NCBI GenBank assembly: GCA_964491915.1
Contig: CAZBHS010000005.1
Coordinates: 98,512 to 162,511, forward strand
Source of the DNA: JAHELQ01 sp964491915
Lineage (GTDB): Bacteria > Acidobacteriota > Aminicenantia > UBA2199
Reading direction: 5' to 3'
DNA: 64,000 bases
Of the stretch, positions 28,283-36,877 are shown one piece after another (within the stretch, counting starts at the first letter, position 1; each line of letters starts with the position of its first letter). The notes beneath the pieces were generated by a model that did no database searches, was not told the origin of the DNA, and saw only the letters and a list, made by a program, of their open reading frames with translations. Made by a program: the position numbers and the translations under genes.

Positions 28283-28525
28283 TTAGTTCACACCCTTTTT
28301 CGTTTCCGGTTTCCCTTTTTTGAAAACCCCTTTCCTCTCCGAATTAATTCCCATCCGGTAGGCCCTCATTTTTTCCATTACATCCCATTTCGAGGTTTTC
28401 ACAGTGATCTTTTCCCCATTTGTCAAGGAAATAACTGTTTCATGAGGAGCAAATTGTTGTACGTCCGTAATAAACTCGGTGTTTACCAACATCTCTATTC
28501 CATCATCGCGGATTAGCCTGATCAT
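28283..28525 (-). CDS. FlbD-like small protein
   Basis: 80 residues. MIRLIRDDGIEMLVNTEFI, then HETVISLTNGEKITVKTS and VMEKMRAYR match the FlbD family of short beta-rich proteins, usually found in flagellar operons. The last 20 residues (Lys-rich) are an extra tail. No flagellar gene lies in the window. Start 28525 has GAGGTG upstream; a GTG three codons before is less likely. It lies between rnc and dnaJ. Confidence 0.75.
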   Translation of the reverse strand: MIRLIRDDGIEMLVNTEFITDVQQFAPHETVISLTNGEKITVKTSKWDVMEKMRAYRMGINSERKGVFKKGKPETKKGVN

Positions 28526-28609
28526 CAAAAACACCTCACAATATTAATCATATAGACATAATACCACGTTTAAACGCGCTTTACAATGTTTTCCGGAAAC
28601 AGTTAGAGA

Positions 28610-29356
28610 CTAATGCGGCGAGTCGTTTTTCAGAAAGAACACCTCGGATAACTTTTCATAACCGATAACATTATCGATTTTTTTCAACGCGTTGTAGGCG
28701 GCATTCTGTTCGGCGTGCCGTTTGCTGCTCCCCTGGCCTCTGGCAATCTCCTTGCCGTCCAGGTAAATCACGGAGTTAAACACTATATTCGGAGGTTTTC
28801 CCACTTCGCTGACAATTTGATATTCGGGAAGATAATTATTGTGCCTCTGAACAATTTCTTGAAGTTCAGACTTGTAGTCGTTGATGCGGATATCCTCTTT
28901 GCTTTCCACCAGAGATTCGATAGGCCCTCTAAAGAAATGTATTATCACGTTGTACACAACGCGAAAGCTGGAATCCAGGTAAATCGCCCCAACCAGCGCT
29001 TCGAAGAGTGAGGCGACGATTCGTTTGTTGTTCCTACCGTCGTTTTTTTCTTCCCCTTTACCCAAAAGAATAAAATCACCGAGATCAAGGGATTTGGCGA
29101 CATTGAACAAAAAATTACTGGAAACCAGGTGGGCCTTTAGTTTTGAAAGCTCCCCCTCGTTAAACCGCTTGAAGCGACGGAATAGGTATTCGGTTACCGT
29201 CAGATTGATGACCGAATCCCCAAGGAATTCGAGCTTTTCGTTATCCGGCAGGTCTCTTCGCAAACCTTCATTATACGATTTATGAATTAAGGCCAATCGT
29301 AAGCTGTCCTTATTCTTGAAATGATATCCTAGTTTTTTTTCTAATAATTCACTCAT
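28610..29356 (-). CDS. rnc: Ribonuclease III
   Basis: 248 residues. The RNase III signature NEKLEFLGDSVINLTVTEYL is complete with its acidic metal ligands, and a second acidic cluster ASLFEALVGAIYLDS is present. The C-terminal double-stranded RNA binding domain (YKSELQEIVQRHNNYLPEYQ, GQGSSKRHAEQNAAYNALKK) follows. It processes rRNA precursors and structured mRNAs. It overlaps the phosphatase gene upstream by four bases. Confidence 0.96.
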   Translation of the reverse strand: MSELLEKKLGYHFKNKDSLRLALIHKSYNEGLRRDLPDNEKLEFLGDSVINLTVTEYLFRRFKRFNEGELSKLKAHLVSSNFLFNVAKSLDLGDFILLGKGEEKNDGRNNKRIVASLFEALVGAIYLDSSFRVVYNVIIHFFRGPIESLVESKEDIRINDYKSELQEIVQRHNNYLPEYQIVSEVGKPPNIVFNSVIYLDGKEIARGQGSSKRHAEQNAAYNALKKIDNVIGYEKLSEVFFLKNDSPH

Positions 29357-31248
29357 TTTACTTTCAATACAATAAACGTTAAATCATCGCGATTTGCACG
29401 GGCGCCGGCAAATTGAATACTGAAATCCAGTATTTTTTTCTTGATCTCTTCCGCGCTACCGGAATGGTTCCGGCAAATCAAACGCTCCAATTTTTTAATT
29501 CCAAGCATTTCTTCATCTTCATTCATAATTTCCGACAGGCCATCGGAGAACAAGAATAACACATCGCCGGACTCATAATCCAATTCGAGTTCCTGAATCT
29601 TGTCTACGGAAAAATTGACGAGTCCAACCGCCATCCCTTCCGGATACAAGGCCTCACATTTTTCCAGTTTTCGCCGGTAAAAAAGCGCCTTGGTATGCCC
29701 GGCGCGGGAAAACACGAATGTCCCTCCGGGAATATGAAAACGGGCAACATTCATTGTTATAAAGGTGGTTTTATCAAATGAATGGTTCAGCGCCTGGTGG
29801 CATTCGCCGATCAAATGCGCCGGCGAAAGGCCGGTTTTTTGCAAATAATTGACAACCCCCTTCAATTCCGCCATGTAAAACGCGGCGGAAGCGCCTTTGC
29901 CCGAGACATCCGCCACCAGGACATATAAATATTCTCCCTCGTGGTAGAAATAATCAAAATAGTCACCGGCAATCTCTTCCGCCGGGATATTGACGGCGGC
30001 GATCTCAAATTCATCGGTGATAAACGAATCGTGAGGCAACAATTTCAACTGGATACTGCGGGCGATCCGCAATTCCTCTTCCAGCCTCTGCCTCTCTTTT
30101 TCTTCGATAAGCAGCCGTTTGATGCCCGACGCCATCTCGTTGAATGATTCAGCCAAATATTGCAATTGGTCTCCGGACTTGATTTTGATACGAACTGAAA
30201 AATCGCCCTTGCGAATGCGCTCCGTTCCTTTAGAGATCTGATTGATGGATTTGGTGATGACGCGTATGATACGATACCCGGCAAAAAAGGAGACAATAAT
30301 GAAAAATGCGAACAAACCCACCAAAAAGTAAATGAACTTCTGGATATTCATGGAGACGGAACCGAAACCAAGTCCTCTGATTTTACGGAACAACTTGTCA
30401 TAATCAATCATCAAATAATAAAAGTGTTCCTTTTCCACCAGATTGGATGAATACGACCGTGTGGCGTCGAAATCGATAAATTTAAACCGGTAGGGCCATG
30501 GAAACAGTCCGATATCCAGAGATGAATCCGCCACCCTCGAAATGTTCTGAATCCTCTCCCCGTTACCCCGGGAATCCTCTACCTCCACAAACTTGATTTT
30601 CAGATCGCTGATGGAGGAGAGATCGGTGAGGAAATTCTCGTCGAGCCTCATTGAAATTAAGCAGGCAAAGTCCCGCTCTTTTTTGAACACCCCCAGATAG
30701 AGATGGCCGTTCAATTTAAAATAACCGGAGAATTGGTGGATTTTCAGATTTTTAAAATCCATGTCTTCCGGATAGCGGTAGAATTCGCTGTACCGGTTTT
30801 CTTCTCTTTCAAAAAAAATAACCGCCAGATTCGAGGGCTTGTATTTGGTCCAGCCCCTGCTTCTCCGTTCCATGGCCCCGCGATCATCCATCGCCAGGTA
30901 TCTATCTACGGTCCGTTCGTAATCAGTGAGTTGGCGCTTCACCATATTGTCCACGATGATAACGCCATATTGGGCGATAATAATATAAATAATGGAAAAA
31001 AAGAAGATAGAGACCAACACGATGGGGGTCACCACAAAGAACAGGCTGGAGAAGATTAAACGGTTGCGGGTTTTCCAGAGGATCTTCCGTTTAAAGAGAA
31101 TGATGAGCCTGGAGGCCGCCACAATGCCGAAAACCAACGTGAAAAACTGGAATGCCGACGTTGCCCCGGCAAAGTAAGACACCAGAGATAACAGAAAAAA
31201 CAAGGCTATAAAAAGGTCAATTTTTTTTAGTCGGCTAAACACGCTCAT
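29353..31248 (-). CDS. Membrane sensor SpoIIE/RsbU-type PP2C phosphatase
   Basis: 631 residues. Two or three N-terminal membrane helices, an extracytoplasmic sensor region (about 110-310), another helix (FIYFLVGLFAFFIIVSFFAG), a HAMP linker (KSINQISKGTERIRKGDFSV), a short coiled coil (EEKERQRLEEELRIARSIQL) and a C-terminal PP2C domain with the metal-binding YVLVADVSGKGASAAFYMAE and LFLFSDGLSEIMNEDEE. This type dephosphorylates anti-sigma antagonist proteins in partner-switching pathways. No anti-sigma factor or antagonist is adjacent; it heads the operon with rnc, hspR and the sigma factor. Confidence 0.92.
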   Translation of the reverse strand: MSVFSRLKKIDLFIALFFLLSLVSYFAGATSAFQFFTLVFGIVAASRLIILFKRKILWKTRNRLIFSSLFFVVTPIVLVSIFFFSIIYIIIAQYGVIIVDNMVKRQLTDYERTVDRYLAMDDRGAMERRSRGWTKYKPSNLAVIFFEREENRYSEFYRYPEDMDFKNLKIHQFSGYFKLNGHLYLGVFKKERDFACLISMRLDENFLTDLSSISDLKIKFVEVEDSRGNGERIQNISRVADSSLDIGLFPWPYRFKFIDFDATRSYSSNLVEKEHFYYLMIDYDKLFRKIRGLGFGSVSMNIQKFIYFLVGLFAFFIIVSFFAGYRIIRVITKSINQISKGTERIRKGDFSVRIKIKSGDQLQYLAESFNEMASGIKRLLIEEKERQRLEEELRIARSIQLKLLPHDSFITDEFEIAAVNIPAEEIAGDYFDYFYHEGEYLYVLVADVSGKGASAAFYMAELKGVVNYLQKTGLSPAHLIGECHQALNHSFDKTTFITMNVARFHIPGGTFVFSRAGHTKALFYRRKLEKCEALYPEGMAVGLVNFSVDKIQELELDYESGDVLFLFSDGLSEIMNEDEEMLGIKKLERLICRNHSGSAEEIKKKILDFSIQFAGARANRDDLTFIVLKVK

Positions 31249-31299
31249 ATTATAATATCTTAATTAGTAAAACACAACAAGCCGCGATCCATTGGGCCG

Positions 31300-32460
31300 T
31301 CAATACATTAGCGAATCCGCCGCCGCGTTTCTAAACACCATGATCTCTTCATTGACGCTCGATTCGATCTCATGGAACGGGACATCATGTTCCAATCCAA
31401 TTCTTACTGAATCGGAAGCATTGATCATATCGATGGGAAGCCGGTTATGTTCAAACTCATAAGGAGGTTGTTTCCAGGCGAATTGCCGAGGATAGCGGCG
31501 GCGAATCAAACGGATGATCTCATAATAGACAGCGAAACTGCGAAACTCGATGAAGTCGTCGGGGTGCACCAATACCCCCTCACAAATATCCCCGGCATAC
31601 TTTGAAAATTCCGGCTTGAAATAGACGGGAATAAACGTTACCCCCCCAAGTCCACATTGATTGAGTTCATCAATCAGCAGACCGGCATCCAGATACGGAG
31701 CTCCTACAAATTCGAACGGGCGCGTCGTGCCGCGGCCTTCAGAGAGATTCGTCCCTTCAAGGAGAACCGCTCCGGGGTAGACAACCGCTGTCCGGTGGGA
31801 CGGCATATTGGGCGAGGGATAGGTCCAGAGTTCATTGTATCGATATCTGCGGCGCCACCCTTCCATCCCGATCACCTGCAAAGGAATATCCAGCCGGTAA
31901 TAGCGCGCGCCAAAATCAAGAAACTCCGCGGCGGTCAAACTATGGCGCATAGGGACGGGCAATTGGCCGACAATGCTGAAGTAGTCGCGATTGGCCACAT
32001 ACCCTTCACAAACCATTCCCCCCAGGGGGTTCGGCCGGTCCAGCACCAGGAATTCGATCCCTTTACCGGAGAGCCGGCTCATCACCATCAATACGTGATT
32101 TATAAATGTATAGACCCGGGTTCCCACATCAAACACATCCACAACGATGGTATCGATACCATCGAGCCAATCGTCTTGGGGCAATAACCGCCGGCCGTAC
32201 AAACTCCTGATCTCTAGATCCCACGTCTCGAAATAAAAGGAATCGGACAATATCATATTGTCCTGTTTATCAACCATAAATCCGTGTTGTAGAGACCAAA
32301 CCGCCTTCAAGCGTTTCCCCAGCCGCTGTTTCAATAACTGGTACACAGGCCTGCCGGAGGAGTCCACATTACTACTTCCGGTGATCAGAACGGAGTTTTT
32401 GCTTCCCAGAAGGTCCTCGACACCTTCCATCAACACATCGATACCCAGGCGGCGATTCAT
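31300..32460 (-). CDS. DUF1343 / NamZ-like protein without signal peptide
   Basis: 386 residues. The family core is visible: NSVLITGSSNVDSSGRPVYQ, LKAVWSLQHGF, DTIVVDVFDVGTRVYTFINH, FLVLDRPNPLGGMVCEG, and VYPGAVLLEGTNLSEGRGTT. NamZ members are exo-acting N-acetylmuramidases for peptidoglycan recycling. The usual PEHG of the substrate site reads SLQHGF, so the Glu is replaced by Gln, and there is no signal peptide. A cytoplasmic recycling role or altered activity is possible. It begins three bases after the lolC/E stop, in the lysS operon. Confidence 0.85.
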   Translation of the reverse strand: MNRRLGIDVLMEGVEDLLGSKNSVLITGSSNVDSSGRPVYQLLKQRLGKRLKAVWSLQHGFMVDKQDNMILSDSFYFETWDLEIRSLYGRRLLPQDDWLDGIDTIVVDVFDVGTRVYTFINHVLMVMSRLSGKGIEFLVLDRPNPLGGMVCEGYVANRDYFSIVGQLPVPMRHSLTAAEFLDFGARYYRLDIPLQVIGMEGWRRRYRYNELWTYPSPNMPSHRTAVVYPGAVLLEGTNLSEGRGTTRPFEFVGAPYLDAGLLIDELNQCGLGGVTFIPVYFKPEFSKYAGDICEGVLVHPDDFIEFRSFAVYYEIIRLIRRRYPRQFAWKQPPYEFEHNRLPIDMINASDSVRIGLEHDVPFHEIESSVNEEIMVFRNAAADSLMY

Positions 32461-32463
32461 TGT

Positions 32464-33681
32464 TTATTCGTTTTTGACAGCGTCCACGACATTCACCGAC
32501 GCGGCCTTCCGGGATGGAATCAATGTGGCGGTAAAACTGATGAGCAATGCCACCACAATCACCGCCGCCAGGTCGAAGCCACCGATATTGAACGGCACAT
32601 AGCTCATCTGATACAATTCCGACGGTACTTTGATCAATTCGAATTTATTGGCAAACCAGGTGAATAAAACACCGATCACAGCGCCGGCCGTCGTCCCCAA
32701 TACACCAATGATGCTGCCCTGGATAAAGAAAATCTTCTTGATCATCCGTGGCGTGGCTCCGTAAGAGAGAAGGATGCCGATATCTTTTATCTTCTGAATC
32801 ACCAACAAAAACAGGCCGGCAATGATATTGAGAGCCGCCACAATAATAATTAACGTCAGGGTGAAAAACAGAACTGTTTTTTCCAGCTTCAAGGCGGAAT
32901 AGAGCGACGCGTTCAAATCCTTCCAGGTTATGGCGGAGAGATGCACCGGAAGAAATGTTCGCATTTCCCCCACCACCTCTTCGGCATCGAACATATCGTC
33001 GAGATAGATCTGGATGTAGCTGATTTTATCCTTCAACTTGAAAAGATTCTGGGCCGCCGCAAGGCTGGTGATTACAGTTCCATTATCCACTTCATAGAGG
33101 CCCGACTTGAATACTCCGGCGATCTTGTATTTCTTCATCCTCGGCATGACCCCTGTGGGGGACAGCACCGGTTGCGGAGCAATAATCATGCAATCGTCGC
33201 CTTCGAATAACCCCAACTTAATCGCCAGATCCTTACCGATGACCAGTTCGCGGGGAGATGTGGGTAATCTACCCCACTCCAATTCCTTGAGCCAGGCCAT
33301 ATGATCGTCGATCTCATCGAAATCGATCCCTCTGAGGATGGCGCCGGAGGCATTTTTACCGCTTCCTTTTACCAGAACGGTGCCGAATACCACCGGGCTC
33401 GCCGATTTGATCTTATCAAACCGTTTTTGCAATTCATCGACAAGCGGCTTGTAAGCGTCAACGCCATCGCCCATCATGCTGTTCACCATGATATGGGCGG
33501 TGGAATCCAAAATCTTGTTACGAATATCGTTCTGGAAGCCATTGATCAAAGACAGCGCGATGATCAGAGCCGCGACTCCGATGGCGATACCGATAATCGA
33601 CACCAAAGAAATAATAGAGATAAACGTGGTCTTGCGACCACGCACCAAATATCTACGAGCTATAAATAATTCAAATTTCAT
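32464..33681 (-). CDS. LolC/LolE-type lipoprotein-releasing ABC permease
   Basis: 405 residues with the LolC/E N-terminus (FELFIARRYLVRGRKTTFIS), one membrane helix, a periplasmic MacB-like domain (AHIMVNSMMGDGVDAYKPLV to LPVHLSAITWKDLN) and three C-terminal helices (TLTLIIIVAALNIIAGLFLL, IGVLGTTAGAVIGVLFTWFA, DLAAVIVVALLISFTATLIP). It would extract lipoproteins from the inner membrane for LolA. The LolD ATPase is not next to it. It overlaps lysS by four bases. Confidence 0.9.
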   Translation of the reverse strand: MKFELFIARRYLVRGRKTTFISIISLVSIIGIAIGVAALIIALSLINGFQNDIRNKILDSTAHIMVNSMMGDGVDAYKPLVDELQKRFDKIKSASPVVFGTVLVKGSGKNASGAILRGIDFDEIDDHMAWLKELEWGRLPTSPRELVIGKDLAIKLGLFEGDDCMIIAPQPVLSPTGVMPRMKKYKIAGVFKSGLYEVDNGTVITSLAAAQNLFKLKDKISYIQIYLDDMFDAEEVVGEMRTFLPVHLSAITWKDLNASLYSALKLEKTVLFFTLTLIIIVAALNIIAGLFLLVIQKIKDIGILLSYGATPRMIKKIFFIQGSIIGVLGTTAGAVIGVLFTWFANKFELIKVPSELYQMSYVPFNIGGFDLAAVIVVALLISFTATLIPSRKAASVNVVDAVKNE

Positions 33682-35150
33682 GCTTTGGTTCTAAGCAACG
33701 GGAACAGAATGACCTCTTTGATGGATCGGGCGCCGGTGTATAACATGACCAACCGGTCGATACCGACCCCTTCGCCGGATGCCGGGGGCATACCGTATTC
33801 AAGAGCGTTGAGAAAATCAAGATCCATTTCCGGAGCCTCGTCATCCCCTTTTTCCCGGTCCACTAACTGCGCTTCGAAACGGCCTCTCTGGTCAATCGGG
33901 TCATTCAGTTCGGAAAAGCCGTTGGCGATTTCCATTCCGCCGACAAATAGTTCGAACCGTTCCGTTTCCCTGCTATTTTCCCGTGAGACTTTGGATAGAG
34001 GAGAAATCGCCACCGGATAATCGGTCACAAAGGTTGGATTCTGCAAGGATGGTTCCGCGTAAACATCGAACATCAATTCCAACATCTTACCGAAGGTGGG
34101 GGGGCAATCTTCATCCGGAAGGCTTTCAATGATATGATTTTTCAACGTCTCCTCATCCCAAAGATCTTCCACCGGTACGCCGGATTTCTCGGAAATAAGA
34201 TCCATGAAACGCTTCCGGGCATAAGGAGTTTTCATGGATATCTCTTTCTCGTCCCACTGAACCGTATCGTTCTCTAAAAATTCTTTATTGAGTACAGACA
34301 ATAATTCCTCGGTTAGCTCGATATTATCGTTAAAATCTTTGTACAACTGGTACCATTCAATCATTGTAAACTCGGGGTTGTGCATCTGCGAAACCCCTTC
34401 GTTACGGAAATTACGATTGATTTCAAAGACTTTCTCCATTCCCCCCACCAGTAATCTCTTCAAATAGAGCTCCGGCGCGATCCGCAAATACAACGGAATA
34501 TCCAGGGCGTTATGGTGGGTGACAAAAGGCCGGGCCGCGGCTCCTCCGGCAATAGGCTGCATCATGGGAGTCTCGACTTCCTTGAAACCTTTCTGGTAAA
34601 AAAACATGCGAATCTGCTGGATGATATTGGAGCGGAGGTTAAAAATTCGCCGGGTATCCTCATTTACAATGAGATCCAGATATCTTTGACGATATCTCAA
34701 TTCCTTGTCCTGCAAACCATGCCACTTTTCCGGCAACGGATGAAACGATTTGGTCAAAAAAGTGAGCGCCGACACAAGGATGGTCAATTCGCCGGTACGG
34801 GTACGGAAAAGTTTTCCCGAGACCCCGATAATGTCGCCGATATCCAATAATTTGAAAACACTATAATCAAGCTCTTCCACCTGACCTTTGCGAATATAGA
34901 CCTGCAATTTTTCATAGCCGTCATAAAGATGGACAAACGAGCTCTTTCCCATATCCCGGACAGTGATAATGCGACCGGCCACTCTAAACTCATCTGTCAG
35001 GGATTCGAACTGCTCTTCGGGTAAATCTTTGTATTTTGCTATTATTTCGTCAAAATTGTGTGTCTTATCAAATGAATAGGGATAAACATCGACTCCCAAC
35101 GCTTTAATTTTTTCTAGTTTTTCTTGTCGAATTTTAAAATATTCTTCCAT
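33678..35150 (-). CDS. lysS: Lysyl-tRNA synthetase, class II
   Basis: 490 residues, full length. The anticodon-binding OB fold (FRVAGRIITVRDMGKSSFVH) precedes the class II catalytic core: motif 1 region RQRYLDLIVNEDTRRIFNLR with ETPMMQPIAGGAAARPF, motif 2 VFEINRNFRNEGVSQMHNPE, and motif 3 GEGVGIDRLVMLYTGARSIK. It charges tRNA-Lys with lysine. GGAGAGG precedes the start. It overlaps lolC/E by four bases and begins ten bases after the transglutaminase-like gene. Confidence 0.97.
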   Translation of the reverse strand: MEEYFKIRQEKLEKIKALGVDVYPYSFDKTHNFDEIIAKYKDLPEEQFESLTDEFRVAGRIITVRDMGKSSFVHLYDGYEKLQVYIRKGQVEELDYSVFKLLDIGDIIGVSGKLFRTRTGELTILVSALTFLTKSFHPLPEKWHGLQDKELRYRQRYLDLIVNEDTRRIFNLRSNIIQQIRMFFYQKGFKEVETPMMQPIAGGAAARPFVTHHNALDIPLYLRIAPELYLKRLLVGGMEKVFEINRNFRNEGVSQMHNPEFTMIEWYQLYKDFNDNIELTEELLSVLNKEFLENDTVQWDEKEISMKTPYARKRFMDLISEKSGVPVEDLWDEETLKNHIIESLPDEDCPPTFGKMLELMFDVYAEPSLQNPTFVTDYPVAISPLSKVSRENSRETERFELFVGGMEIANGFSELNDPIDQRGRFEAQLVDREKGDDEAPEMDLDFLNALEYGMPPASGEGVGIDRLVMLYTGARSIKEVILFPLLRTKA

Positions 35151-35160
35151 GAACCTCTCC

Positions 35161-35844
35161 TTAATTAATCATTTTTACCTCTTTTTTTACAAGCCTCACC
35201 AGAAAACGCCGGATTTGTTTGAAATCCACATTCTCTTCCACCAGGATATACCCAGAGGTAAACGATTGATGCTGAGGGTCATAAAAAAATGTATAGCCAT
35301 TCGTCTATCTCCCTACAACCCAATTGTGAGGGATCGAGATCAACAGAACGCCTTCGCTGCTTTTTAGATAGAATACCTTGACAAACTGGTTGTTGATTCC
35401 GACACACTTAAAAAATTCGTGTACAAGGTTGGAATAACCGACACAATTGGCGGTTTTCCTGGTCAACACGGACACCGCGTCTTGTAGAGCCCCGTTATCG
35501 TCATAATTCACTTCAGACTTTAGAAAGCCCGAAATATTATCGACATAATCTCTGAGGGAAATACAATCGCCGGAAAGAAGTTTGACCGCCTCCCGTATTT
35601 CCCGCGGTTGCCTTTGCAAATAATCCTCATCCACAACCACACGGAAGTTGAGATCCAATTGATAAAAATTGAGACTCTGACTAACGACCGAAACCAAATC
35701 CCGTTTCCATGATATCTTCTGCTGAAAATTATCGTTACGGTAATCCGGGAAAATATCCCGTTGAGGAGTGGAAAACTGCAAATAAGAATACTCCACCTGC
35801 CGCAACGGAGACATCAACATCAATATCAACAGAATCGTTTTCAT
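35161..35844 (-). pseudogene. Transglutaminase-like protein interrupted by an in-frame TAG
   Basis: A secreted transglutaminase-like protein: signal-type N-terminus (MKTILLILMLMSPL), catalytic Cys134 in RKTANCVGYSNLVHEFFKCV and catalytic His173 in IPHNWV. After HNWVVGR the frame meets TAG at 35305-35307 and then continues in the same frame for 47 codons to TAA at 35161. The extension begins TNGYTFFYDPQHQ, which supplies the expected Asp189-Pro of the Cys-His-Asp triad. The TAG therefore splits the active site. The open extension argues for a recent nonsense change, a base-call error, or readthrough. The gene starts at the nusB stop (TAATG) and ends ten bases before lysS. Confidence 0.8.
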
Positions 35845-36242
35845 TACAAGACTTTATCCAGGATGGCGTTGATAATTTTAAACGAATCTTCCTCGCCGTA
35901 TTTTTTGGCGATTCTCACGATGTCATCAATAATGATCGCCTTTTCGGTGTTGAAGTAAGACTCGGCGATTCCCATCCTCAGAAGCGTGCGATCCACAGGA
36001 TTGAGACGTTGCAATTTCCAACCGATGAGATTTTTGGAAATCAAGTTGTCGATATGTTCCCGCTTTTCCGCCAACTTAGCGATCATCTGCTTGATGAATT
36101 GTACCTCAGGCTCGTTCAATCCCCTAAAAAAGCAACTGTTTTGCTCGATAATATCTTCAGGCGCCTCTTCCAAACTCAGTATGTCCACCTGGTAGAGCAA
36201 TTTCAGAACAACTTCGCGGCTGTATTTTATCCTGAACATCAA
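35844..36242 (-). CDS. nusB: Transcription antitermination factor NusB
   Basis: 132 residues, all-helical. The NusB pattern is visible: REVVLKLLYQVDIL at the start, KRPxDR-like LQRLNPVDRTLLRMGIAESY, and KAIIIDDIVRIAKKYGEEDS with FKIINAILDKVL at the end. It binds boxA RNA with S10 during rRNA transcription. It overlaps ribH by four bases, the common ribH-nusB pair. Confidence 0.94.
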   Translation of the reverse strand: MMFRIKYSREVVLKLLYQVDILSLEEAPEDIIEQNSCFFRGLNEPEVQFIKQMIAKLAEKREHIDNLISKNLIGWKLQRLNPVDRTLLRMGIAESYFNTEKAIIIDDIVRIAKKYGEEDSFKIINAILDKVL

Positions 36243-36706
36243 ATTTTCGCATCTTTAAACAGGTTCAACAATTCCACGGCGGTCTGGGCTGCATCGAAAC
36301 CTTTGTTACCCATTTTATTACCGGCCCGCTCGACGGCCTGCTCAGTGTTGTCGGCGGTTACGACTCCATAGGCAAACGGAATGCCGAATTCCAGGCCCAG
36401 CAAAGCGATACCTTTGGATACTTCGCTAGCCACATAATCGAAGTGGGGGGTTTCGCCTCGAATCACAGCCCCAAGACAAATAATCGCATCATAGCGCTTA
36501 GACTGAGCCATTCGTTTGGCTGCCAGAGGAATTTCGAAAGAGCCGGGGACCCGAAAAATTTCAATTTCCTCTTCCTGTGCGCCGGTTCTGCGTAAAGCGT
36601 CCAATGCGCCGTCCAACAACTTCTCAGTGATAAAGCTATTGAAGCGCGACACCACAATACCGTATTTAAAATCTTTAGAAATAAGTTGGCCTTTATATTC
36701 GTTCAT
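36239..36706 (-). CDS. ribH: 6,7-dimethyl-8-ribityllumazine synthase
   Basis: 155 residues. GIVVSRFNSFITEKLLDGAL at the N-terminus, the substrate loop IFRVPGSFEIPLAAKRMAQS, ICLGAVIRGETPHFDYVASE with its catalytic His, and IPFAYGVVTADNTEQAVERA are standard lumazine synthase motifs. It makes the riboflavin precursor. Other rib genes and an FMN riboswitch are not seen upstream; the 170 bases before it hold only a terminator of the neighbouring gene. Confidence 0.96.
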   Translation of the reverse strand: MNEYKGQLISKDFKYGIVVSRFNSFITEKLLDGALDALRRTGAQEEEIEIFRVPGSFEIPLAAKRMAQSKRYDAIICLGAVIRGETPHFDYVASEVSKGIALLGLEFGIPFAYGVVTADNTEQAVERAGNKMGNKGFDAAQTAVELLNLFKDAKI

Positions 36707-36801
36707 ATCAATTCTCCAAGGCTAAGAAAATACCCTAAAATCCCTTATCTGTCAAGTCTTTGCGCAGGATCTACCCTGGAATAGGCTGGCTGGACAACAT
36801 C

Positions 36802-36836
36802 AAAAAAAAAGAGGGGCGACAACGATGCACCCCTCG
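36802..36836 (-). terminator. Terminator after the solute-binding protein gene
   Basis: Read on the minus strand, a GAGGGGTGC/GCCCCTC-type stem (one G-U pair) is followed by a run of nine T. It ends the 36878 gene. Confidence 0.7.
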
Positions 36837-36877
36837 ACAAAAAACCGCGATATAGCAATAAATCAATTGGCGGGAAT

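Noticed and set aside
36707..36877. FMN riboswitch before ribH
   Set aside because: No RFN-like conserved stem set; region holds only the terminator of the neighbouring gene.
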